Assembly (NCBI GenBank): GCA_022360415.1
Contig: JAKSDB010000329.1
Location: 1 to 13,121 of the forward strand
Direction of reading: 5' to 3'
DNA from: Chlorobiales bacterium
GTDB taxonomy: Bacteria > Bacteroidota > Chlorobiia > Chlorobiales > Chlorobiaceae
Length of the DNA: 13,121 bases
The notes beneath the pieces were generated by a model that ran no database searches, was not told the DNA's origin, and saw nothing but the letters and a program-made list of their open reading frames with translations. The position numbers and the translations under genes were made by a program. This document shows, in pieces, positions 1-6,128 of the stretch. How positions within the stretch are numbered: position 1 is the stretch's first letter; every line of letters begins with the position of its first letter.

Positions 1-191
1 TGCTCAAGGAGGCCAAGCTGCAGAAAGGTTCAGGGGAGCCGAACAAGAACAAGGTTGGAAAAGTAACCGAAGAGCAGGTCCGCAAAATAGCGGAGCTGAA
101 AATGCCGGATCTCAACGCTTTCGATATCGAAGGGGCGATGCAGATGGTGAGGGGTACGGCAAGAAGTATGGGGATCGTCGTAGAGGGCTGA
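1..191 (+). CDS. rplK: 50S ribosomal protein L11, C-terminal part (5' end outside window)
   Basis: The frame that ends at the TGA at 189-191 encodes about 62 residues. They match the C-terminal RNA-binding domain of L11: a Gly/Ser/Lys-rich turn (GSGEPNKNKVGKV), a helix, and the terminal ARSMGIVVEG, which corresponds to the usual ARSMGL-V-E ending. In the family this domain binds the GTPase-associated centre of 23S rRNA, next to the L10-L7/L12 stalk encoded just downstream. The N-terminal domain lies upstream of the window. The gene is followed after 75 nt by rplA, the standard L11-L1 order. The identification is firm from the C-terminal motif plus gene order; only the missing start is unknown. 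Confidence 0.96.
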   Translation, partial: LKEAKLQKGSGEPNKNKVGKVTEEQVRKIAELKMPDLNAFDIEGAMQMVRGTARSMGIVVEG

Positions 192-222
192 GCTTTTTCG
201 GCCTTGGGTCATGATTGTGGGA

Positions 223-242
223 GACCGTCGGGTCGTTTTTTT
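223..242 (+). terminator. Weak hairpin plus T-run between rplK and rplA (possible attenuator)
   Basis: GACC (223-226) and GGTC (231-234) form a 4-bp stem around a GTCG loop. One base later comes a run of seven T (236-242). The arrangement is terminator-like, but the stem is short and a full terminator here would cut rplA off from rplK. At most it is a partial attenuator, and it may be chance. No clear Shine-Dalgarno sequence follows before the rplA ATG at 267. Confidence 0.25.
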
Positions 243-266
243 AACCACTTGCAAAGATAATACACA

Positions 267-956
267 ATGGCAGGAAAAAAATATAAAAACGCTTCAGAGA
301 GGGTAGCTGCTCAGAGCGAATATGATCTGTCGCAGGCCGTAGAGCTTCTCAAAGAGATCAGCGATGTCAAGTTCGATGCTTCTGTTGACGTTGCAATGAG
401 GTTGGGGGTCGATCCGCGTCACGCTGACCAGGTGGTTCGCGGTACCGTCATGCTGCCGCACGGGACAGGTAAAACCGTATCGGTTCTTGTTATCTGCAAT
501 GAGGCCAAAGCTGCTGAGGCGAAAGATGCCGGTGCTGATATGGTCGGCTTTGAAGACTACATCGAAAAAATCCAGAACGGCTGGACGGATGTCGATGTCA
601 TCATTGCAACGCCTGACGTGATGGGCAAGCTCGGCAGGGTCGGTAAAATCCTCGGACCTCGTGGCCTTATGCCTAATCCGAAATCAGGTACGGTTACCAT
701 GGATGTTGCCAAAGCGGTAAAAGAGGTCAAAGCAGGCAAGATCGAGTTCAGGGTCGACAAGGCGGGCAACGTGCATGCTCCCGTGGGGAAAGTATCGTTC
801 GAAGCCGGCAAGCTTGCCGACAACGTTGCCAGTTTTATCAAGGAAGTTACCAGGCTGAAGCCTTCCGCCGCAAAGGGGCAGTATATACGGAATATTTCCA
901 TCTCAAGCACGATGTCCCCGGGGATCAGGGTGAAAAGAGAGAAGTTTGTCGCCTAA
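267..956 (+). CDS. rplA: 50S ribosomal protein L1
   Basis: This 229-residue protein has the usual bacterial L1 length. It binds the L1 stalk of 23S rRNA and helps release deacylated tRNA from the E site; in many bacteria it also represses its own operon by binding the mRNA. The family signature GRVGKILGPRGLMPNPK is at residues 123-139. The N-terminal FDASVDVAMRLGVDPRHADQ stretch, about residues 36-55, and the C-terminal basic end are also typical. The ATG at 267 gives the canonical MAGKKYKNA start, although no Shine-Dalgarno sequence precedes it. It lies 75 nt after rplK and only 17 nt before rplJ, so L1 and L10 are almost certainly co-transcribed. No mRNA mimic of the L1 rRNA site is evident in the 75-nt leader; such a site may lie upstream of rplK. 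Confidence 0.97.
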   Translation: MAGKKYKNASERVAAQSEYDLSQAVELLKEISDVKFDASVDVAMRLGVDPRHADQVVRGTVMLPHGTGKTVSVLVICNEAKAAEAKDAGADMVGFEDYIEKIQNGWTDVDVIIATPDVMGKLGRVGKILGPRGLMPNPKSGTVTMDVAKAVKEVKAGKIEFRVDKAGNVHAPVGKVSFEAGKLADNVASFIKEVTRLKPSAAKGQYIRNISISSTMSPGIRVKREKFVA

Positions 957-973
957 TATAAACGGTTTACAAG

Positions 974-1498
974 ATGAAGCGCGAGAAAAAAGAGCAAATT
1001 GTCAAAGAGGTTGTCGAGAAACTCGGGAAAGCACAAGGTATATACCTGACCGAGTTTCAGGGTCTCGATGTCGCCAAAATGGCTGAGCTGAGGAACGAAT
1101 TCCGTAAGGCGGGTGTCGAATACAGGGTGGTGAAAAACACGCTTGTAAAGAAGGCTCTCGAAAATGTCGAAGGCGGAGACCGTCTGGCTGAGGGACTGGT
1201 GAACACTACGGGGTTGGCCATCGGCTATGACGATCCTGTTGTTCCGGCAAAGATCATTGAAAAGTTCGGTAAAAATAATGAGCAGCTGAAGTTCAAGATG
1301 GCTTCCATCGACGGCTCTGTCTTCGAGACTGAGAAGCTGAAGGAGCTTTCCAGGATGCTCAGCAAAACTGAAAACATAGGCCGTGTTGCGGGGATGGTCA
1401 ATAATGTCATCAGCTCCGTTCCCATGGTGGTCAATGCGGTCATGAGGGACCTTGTTTCCGTTATCGATCAGATAGCGAAACAGAAGCAGGGCTCATGA
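974..1498 (+). CDS. rplJ: 50S ribosomal protein L10
   Basis: L10 (174 residues) is the base of the ribosomal stalk. Its N-terminal domain binds 23S rRNA and its C-terminal helix carries dimers of L7/L12, encoded by the next gene. The N-terminal pattern (MKREKKEQIV, then YLTEFQGLDVAKMAELRNEF, then VVKNTLVKKALE at about residues 52-63) is the standard L10 signature. The C-terminal part from about residue 115 is helical, with a hydrophobic helix suited to L12 binding. The ATG at 974 follows rplA by 17 nt with no recognisable Shine-Dalgarno sequence, so translation may be coupled to rplA. The family's usual autoregulatory L10 leader cannot fit in that gap. The next gene starts 63 nt downstream. 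Confidence 0.97.
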   Translation: MKREKKEQIVKEVVEKLGKAQGIYLTEFQGLDVAKMAELRNEFRKAGVEYRVVKNTLVKKALENVEGGDRLAEGLVNTTGLAIGYDDPVVPAKIIEKFGKNNEQLKFKMASIDGSVFETEKLKELSRMLSKTENIGRVAGMVNNVISSVPMVVNAVMRDLVSVIDQIAKQKQGS

Positions 1499-1561
1499 TA
1501 CAAGCTTATTACGCACTCAAAAAATTGCATACAATAAATAAAAAAACAAGAGAGGAAGATA
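1499..1561 (+). promoter_or_regulatory. A-rich rplL translation leader with Shine-Dalgarno AGAGG
   Basis: The 63-nt gap before rplL is very A-rich. It contains AGAGG at 1551-1555, six bases before the rplL ATG at 1562. This is the most conventionally placed ribosome site in the cluster. A strong, unstructured A-rich leader fits the need to make several L7/L12 copies per L10; that link is inference. A TACAAT at 1530-1535 resembles a -10 box but has no well-spaced -35, so I do not call a promoter. Confidence 0.5.
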
Positions 1562-1942
1562 ATGGCATCTATTGACACACTTGTAGAGGAAATTGGTAAG
1601 CTGTCGCTTACCGAGGCTTCCGAGCTGGTGAAGGCCCTGGAAGAGAAGTTTGGTGTGAGTGCTGCTCCGGCTGTGGTTGCCGGTGGCGTGGCGGCTGCTC
1701 CCGCAGGTGAAGCGGCAGCCCAGGAAGAGAAAACCGAGTTTGACGTTGAGCTCAAAGCAATCGGCGGCAACAAGATCAACGTTATCAAGGTTGTCCGTTC
1801 TATTACCGGACTCGGTCTTAAAGAGGCAAAGGAGATGGTTGATGGTGCGCCGAAAGTTGTTAAGGAAGCAGTAAGCAAGGATGAGGCCGAAAAAGTCGCT
1901 AAGGAACTCAAGGACGCAGGCGCGGAAGTTGAGCTCAAGTGA
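1562..1942 (+). CDS. rplL: 50S ribosomal protein L7/L12
   Basis: This 126-residue acidic protein is the multicopy stalk protein that recruits and stimulates the translation GTPases EF-Tu, EF-G, IF2 and RF3. Residues 1-30 form the N-terminal dimerisation and L10-binding helices (LVEEIGKLSLTEASELVKAL). Residues about 33-56 are an Ala/Pro/Gly-rich flexible hinge. Residues about 57-126 are the globular factor-binding domain, with I75, K76, R79 and K90 at the positions of E. coli I69, K70, R73 and K84 and the conserved TGLGLKEAK loop. The ATG at 1562 has a good AGAGG ribosome site. The gene follows rplJ and is separated from rpoB by a 196-nt structured spacer. Confidence 0.98.
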   Translation: MASIDTLVEEIGKLSLTEASELVKALEEKFGVSAAPAVVAGGVAAAPAGEAAAQEEKTEFDVELKAIGGNKINVIKVVRSITGLGLKEAKEMVDGAPKVVKEAVSKDEAEKVAKELKDAGAEVELK

Positions 1943-1969
1943 CATTTTTCAGACGCCGATTATGATCAT

Positions 1970-1998
1970 AAGCTCCGTTTCTGCATGAGGCGGAGCTT
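1970..1998 (+). promoter_or_regulatory. 12-bp hairpin in the rplL-rpoB spacer (attenuator or RNase processing site)
   Basis: AAGCTCCG (1970-1977) and CGGAGCTT (1991-1998) are perfect inverted repeats. The stem continues inward through two G-U pairs, one U-A and one C-G to a 5-nt TGCAT loop (1982-1986), giving 12 pairs. It starts 27 nt after the rplL stop. Only three T follow, so it is not a full intrinsic terminator. In E. coli the same gap holds a partial terminator and an RNase III site that reduce rpoBC relative to the ribosomal proteins; an equivalent role here is inference from position. Confidence 0.6.
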
Positions 1999-2001
1999 TG
2001 C

Positions 2002-2039
2002 CTGTTTGTAAGAGTTTGAATGTGCGGTTCCTCAAACAG
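2002..2039 (+). promoter_or_regulatory. Two mutually exclusive stems sharing CAAAC in the rpoB leader
   Basis: CTGTTTG (2002-2008) is the exact reverse complement of CAAACAG (2033-2039). GTTTGA (2014-2019) is the exact reverse complement of TCAAAC (2032-2037). Both stems use the same 3' strand, so only one can form at a time. The hairpins are short (7 and 6 bp) and AT-leaning, so chance is possible. The rest of the spacer up to rpoB holds a palindrome at 2109-2118 and no clear promoter. Confidence 0.35.
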
Positions 2040-2108
2040 CGTGTTCACTGCCGATAGAGGTGCCTGCCGAGCATTTGTTGTGTTGTGTAAGCTCAATGAA
2101 GAGAAAGA

Positions 2109-2118
2109 GAAGTACTTC
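2109..2118. repeat. 10-bp perfect palindrome upstream of rpoB
   Basis: GAAGTACTTC reads the same on both strands and sits 20 nt before the first possible rpoB start. It could be a small operator, or an RNA hairpin near the ribosome site, or chance. No matching copy was seen elsewhere in the window. Confidence 0.3.
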
Positions 2119-2135
2119 CTGCAAACGATAAAAGT

Positions 2136-2141
2136 GAGGTG
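2136..2141 (+). promoter_or_regulatory. Shine-Dalgarno GAGGTG that decides the rpoB start
   Basis: The only Shine-Dalgarno-like sequence before rpoB is GAGGTG at 2136-2141. It overlaps the first in-frame GTG (2139) and so cannot serve it. In-frame GTG codons at 2145 and 2151 lie 3 and 9 nt after it, so one of them, more likely 2151, may be the true start. Confidence 0.45.
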
Positions 2142-5100
2142 CAAGTGAAAGTGGCTGATAAAACACAGAAAGAGTGTATTGCCTTCTCCAAAATCCAGAG
2201 TATTGTCGATCCTCCTGATTTATTACAAGTCCAGTTAGATTCGTTCAAGAGGTTTATTCAGGACAGTGTTCCCCTTGCCAAACGAAAAGACCAGGGGCTT
2301 GAGAAGGTTCTTCGCAGCGCTTTTCCGATCACGGATACCCGTGGACTGTATTTACTGGAATATATATCATATACCTTTGACAAGCCGAAGTACAGTGTCG
2401 AAGAGTGTATTGAAAGAGGGCTGACCTATGACGTTTCGCTCAAGGTCAAGTTGAAGCTTTCCTATAAGGACGAGCCTGATGAGTCGGACTGGAAAGAAAC
2501 AATTCAGCAGGAGGTCTATCTCGGGCGAATTCCCTATATGACCGATCGCGGGACATTTATTGTCAACGGCGCGGAGCGTGTTGTTGTGGCTCAACTCCAT
2601 CGTTCCCCCGGCGTTGTTTTCAGTGAAGCCATACATCCGAACGGCAAGAAGATGTATTCGGCAAAGATAGTGCCGACCAGGGGGTCCTGGATTGAGTTCC
2701 AGACCGATATCAACAACCAGATCTATGTCTACATAGACCAGAAAAAGAATTTCCTGGTCAGTGCGCTGTTAAGAGCCATAGGATTTACCAAGGACGAGGA
2801 TATCCTCAGCCTGTTCGATCTCGTCGAAGAGGTGCCTGTCAAGGCGAACAGGAAAGACTATCTTATCGGCAAAAACCTTGCGTCGGATATTATCGATATG
2901 CAGACCGGTGAGGTTGTCAGCGCAAGGACCGCAATCACTGAAGATGTTCTTGACCAGATCACCGCAGCAGGGTACAAGACGGTCAGGATCATGAAGACCG
3001 GTACCGGCGAAAAGGGTCTTGACAAATCTGTTGTTACGAACACCATTCTCAATGACAGTTCTGCCACGGAGGAGGAAGCGCTTGAAATTGTTTATGAGGA
3101 ACTACGCGCGAATGAAGCACCGGATATCGATGCTGCGAGAAGTTTTCTCGAAAGAACCTTTTTCAACCAGAAAAAGTATGACCTGGGAGAAGTCGGACGC
3201 TACAGGATCAATAAAAAGCTTGGCAGCGAGCACAACTCTTTCAGGGAATTTCTCGACGGTAATCCTGAACTGAAAGCTCTTTCGGACGGGATATACGAAA
3301 AAATTCTCCAGACAATCCAGTCATATTCCGAGGAGCCTATCGGGGAAGACATCATGGTGTTGACGCACTATGACATTATCGCGGTTGTCAACTACCTGAT
3401 CAAACTGGTTAATGGACAGGCAGAAGTGGACGATGTCGATCATCTTGCCAACAGAAGGGTCAGAACCGTTGGCGAACAGCTTGCAGCGCAGTTTGTTGTC
3501 GGGCTTGCCAGAATGGGGAAAAATGTTCGTGAAAAGCTCAACTCAAGGGACACCGACAAGATCGCGCCTGCTGATCTGATCAATGCCCGTACGGTATCGA
3601 GCGTAGTTTCAAGCTTTTTTGCGACGAGCCAGCTCTCCCAGTTTATGGATCAGACAAACCCGCTGGCGGAAATGACCAACAAGCGGAGGGTTTCGGCCCT
3701 TGGCCCCGGAGGTCTGACAAGGGAACGGGCGGGGTTCGAGGTTCGTGACGTGCACTACACGCATTACGGTCGTCTCTGTCCGATCGAAACTCCTGAAGGC
3801 CCGAATATCGGTTTGATCTCTTCGTTGTCGGTGTATGCCGAGATCAACGACAAGGGATTTATCCAGACGCCCTACCGTGTCGTCGAGAAAGGTGCCGTTA
3901 CCGACAAGGTGGTCATGCTTTCCGCGGAGGATGAAGAAAACAAGATTACGGTACCGGTCAACGTATCGCTTGACGAAAAAAAGAAAATAGCTTCCGAAAC
4001 CGTTCAGGCAAGGACGAAAGGCGACTACCCTGTCGTTACAGCCGGAGAGGTTAATTACATGGATGTGTCTCCGATTCAGATCGTCAGTGCGGCAGCGGCT
4101 CTCATTCCGTTCCTCGAGCATGATGACGGTAACCGTGCCCTCATGGGAGCCAACATGCAGCGGCAGGCGGTTCCTCTTCTTGTTGCGGATGCGCCTGTCG
4201 TCGGAACAGGCATGGAAGCAAAAGTCGCTCGTGATTCCCGAGCGGTCATTCTTGCCGAAGGATCAGGAGTAGTCGAGTCGGTAACAGCGGAAAGTATTCG
4301 TGTTCGCTATGACATGGATGGTGAAGATGAAGAGCGGATGGTGATGCTGGATCCCGACGAAGGTGTCAAGACCTACGAGCTTATCAAATTCAAACGTTCG
4401 AATCAGGATACCTGCATAACTCAAAAACCCGTTGTGAAAACAGGTCAGGTGGTCGGGAAAGGGGACGTGCTCGCTGACGGGCCTTCTACCGAAAACGGAG
4501 AACTTGCACTCGGCAAAAACGTACTTGTAGCTTTTATGCCGTGGAGAGGGTATAACTTTGAGGATGCTATTGTTCTGAGTGAGCGCCTTGTCTATGATGA
4601 TGTATTTACCTCGATTCACATCCATGAATTCGAGGCAAACGTCCGTGATACAAAGCGAGGTGAAGAGCAGTTCACCCGTGACATCTACAATGTCAGTGAG
4701 GATGCACTGAGAAATCTCGACGAGAACGGTATTATCCGTATCGGTGCAGAGGTCAAGGAGCGGGACATTCTTGTAGGAAAAATCACACCGAAGGGGGAAA
4801 GTGACCCGACTCCCGAGGAAAAGCTGCTCCGTGCGATTTTCGGTGACAAGTCAAGTGACGTCAAGGATGCCTCCATGCATGTTCCGGCGGGAATGAAAGG
4901 TATTGTTATCAAAACAAAACTTTTCAGCCGCAAGAAGAAAGTCGGTATGGACATAAAGGAGCGCCAGGAAGCCATCGATACGCAATATGACCGGAAAGAA
5001 GCCGATCTTGGTGCCCGTTTCAGGAAATGGATGAAACAGCTCTTTGAAGGCAAGAAGACTACCGGGGTCTATAACGAAAAAGGCAAAGAGGTCATTGCCC

Positions 5101-6053
5101 CCGGTACTGTTCTTGACGAGGAACTGCTCGGCAAGTTTGCGGCACAGGGCTTTCTCGAATCCCTTGACCTTTCCAAAGGGATCGCCAAAGAGCGGAAGAC
5201 AAACGACAGCCTGCTTCGTTTGTGCAGGGAATACCGTTTGATGCTCAAGGAGTTGTCGGACGAGCGGGAAAACGAGAAATACAAGCTCAATATCGGCGAC
5301 GAGCTTCCTCCGGGCATCGAGGAGCTTGCCAAGGTGTATATTGCCCAGAAGAGAAAGATCCAGGTGGGTGATAAAATGGCAGGCCGTCATGGAAACAAGG
5401 GTGTTGTCGGGAAGATACTGCCTGTCGAGGACATGCCGTTCATGGCAGACGGGACACCTGTCGATATCGTGCTGAATCCTCTTGGTGTTCCGAGCCGTAT
5501 GAACATCGGACAGCTGTATGAAACTTCGCTCGGCTGGGCGGGCAAGCAGCTCGGGGTACAGTTCAAAACCCCGATTTTCGATGGAGCGACCTACGAGGAA
5601 GTACAGAAGGAGCTTGAAAAGGCAGGTTTGCCGAAACATGGTAAGGTGAGGCTGTACGACGGCCGGACAGGTGAACCTTTTGACGATGAAGTAACGGTCG
5701 GCTATATCTACATGCTCAAACTCAGCCACCTGGTCGACGACAAGATCCATGCGCGTTCGACAGGCCCATACTCGCTCATAACGCAGCAGCCGCTCGGCGG
5801 TAAAGCCCAGTTCGGCGGTCAGAGATTCGGTGAGATGGAAGTCTGGGCACTTGAAGCGTACGGTGCGGCCAGCATTCTCAGAGAGATGCTGACGGTCAAG
5901 TCGGATGATGTTGTGGGACGAAACAAGACATATGAATCGATTGTGAAGGGCCAGAACCTCCCCGATCCCGGCACGCCGGAATCGTTTAACGTGCTGGTCC
6001 GGGAATTACAGGGCCTCGGGCTTGAAATACGTATTGACAACAAGGTTCCGTAA
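2139..6053 (+). CDS. rpoB: DNA-directed RNA polymerase subunit beta
   Basis: Beta subunit of RNA polymerase, up to 1304 residues (E. coli 1342). It forms one side of the active-site cleft and the rifampicin pocket. The rifampicin region (SQLSQFMDQ, then KRRVSALGPGGLTRERAGF) lies at about residues 497-530. The nucleotide-binding GDKMAGRHGNKG has Lys1079 and Lys1087, matching E. coli Lys1065 and Lys1073, and NPLGVPSRMNIGQLYET follows. A long charged segment of about residues 945-1056 before that motif corresponds in place to the E. coli SI2 insert. Asn514 replaces the His found at E. coli position 526, and Ala510 replaces Ser522. The longest frame starts at a GTG (2139), but GTG at 2145 or 2151 fits the ribosome site better. 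The stop is 75 nt before rpoC. The 6054-6128 spacer shows no clear hairpin. Confidence 0.98.
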   Translation: MQVKVADKTQKECIAFSKIQSIVDPPDLLQVQLDSFKRFIQDSVPLAKRKDQGLEKVLRSAFPITDTRGLYLLEYISYTFDKPKYSVEECIERGLTYDVSLKVKLKLSYKDEPDESDWKETIQQEVYLGRIPYMTDRGTFIVNGAERVVVAQLHRSPGVVFSEAIHPNGKKMYSAKIVPTRGSWIEFQTDINNQIYVYIDQKKNFLVSALLRAIGFTKDEDILSLFDLVEEVPVKANRKDYLIGKNLASDIIDMQTGEVVSARTAITEDVLDQITAAGYKTVRIMKTGTGEKGLDKSVVTNTILNDSSATEEEALEIVYEELRANEAPDIDAARSFLERTFFNQKKYDLGEVGRYRINKKLGSEHNSFREFLDGNPELKALSDGIYEKILQTIQSYSEEPIGEDIMVLTHYDIIAVVNYLIKLVNGQAEVDDVDHLANRRVRTVGEQLAAQFVVGLARMGKNVREKLNSRDTDKIAPADLINARTVSSVVSSFFATSQLSQFMDQTNPLAEMTNKRRVSALGPGGLTRERAGFEVRDVHYTHYGRLCPIETPEGPNIGLISSLSVYAEINDKGFIQTPYRVVEKGAVTDKVVMLSAEDEENKITVPVNVSLDEKKKIASETVQARTKGDYPVVTAGEVNYMDVSPIQIVSAAAALIPFLEHDDGNRALMGANMQRQAVPLLVADAPVVGTGMEAKVARDSRAVILAEGSGVVESVTAESIRVRYDMDGEDEERMVMLDPDEGVKTYELIKFKRSNQDTCITQKPVVKTGQVVGKGDVLADGPSTENGELALGKNVLVAFMPWRGYNFEDAIVLSERLVYDDVFTSIHIHEFEANVRDTKRGEEQFTRDIYNVSEDALRNLDENGIIRIGAEVKERDILVGKITPKGESDPTPEEKLLRAIFGDKSSDVKDASMHVPAGMKGIVIKTKLFSRKKKVGMDIKERQEAIDTQYDRKEADLGARFRKWMKQLFEGKKTTGVYNEKGKEVIAPGTVLDEELLGKFAAQGFLESLDLSKGIAKERKTNDSLLRLCREYRLMLKELSDERENEKYKLNIGDELPPGIEELAKVYIAQKRKIQVGDKMAGRHGNKGVVGKILPVEDMPFMADGTPVDIVLNPLGVPSRMNIGQLYETSLGWAGKQLGVQFKTPIFDGATYEEVQKELEKAGLPKHGKVRLYDGRTGEPFDDEVTVGYIYMLKLSHLVDDKIHARSTGPYSLITQQPLGGKAQFGGQRFGEMEVWALEAYGAASILREMLTVKSDDVVGRNKTYESIVKGQNLPDPGTPESFNVLVRELQGLGLEIRIDNKVP

Positions 6054-6115
6054 GGCCTGGGCATCTGTGCAGCATGATCTGATTCTTTCCGCGATTTCAA
6101 AAAGGTTGTTTTAAC

Positions 6116-6120
6116 AGGGA
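6116..6120 (+). promoter_or_regulatory. Ribosome binding site of rpoC
   Basis: AGGGA lies 8 nt before the rpoC ATG at 6129. It is a partial match to the anti-Shine-Dalgarno sequence at good spacing and supports that start. Confidence 0.5.
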
Positions 6121-6128
6121 CATACACT

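Noticed and set aside
201..235. Possible mRNA mimic of the L1-binding rRNA site upstream of rplA
   Set aside because: I could not match the paired elements and the asymmetric loop of the known L1 sites; scattered GGG and ATG are not enough.
1509..1535. Possible sigma-70 promoter before rplL (TTACGC and TACAAT)
   Set aside because: The spacing is 15 nt and the -35 match is poor. The whole gap is A-rich, so a -10-like hexamer is expected by chance.
1468..1945. Two overlapping minus-strand open frames of 156 and 142 codons opposite rplL
   Set aside because: Both are antisense to the well-supported rplL. The Ala/Ser/Thr-rich composition of the 156-codon frame mirrors the Ala-rich hinge codons of L7/L12.
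4851..5750. A 299-codon open frame on the minus strand, opposite rpoB
   Set aside because: It is entirely antisense to rpoB and has no recognisable motif or ribosome site; a shadow frame.
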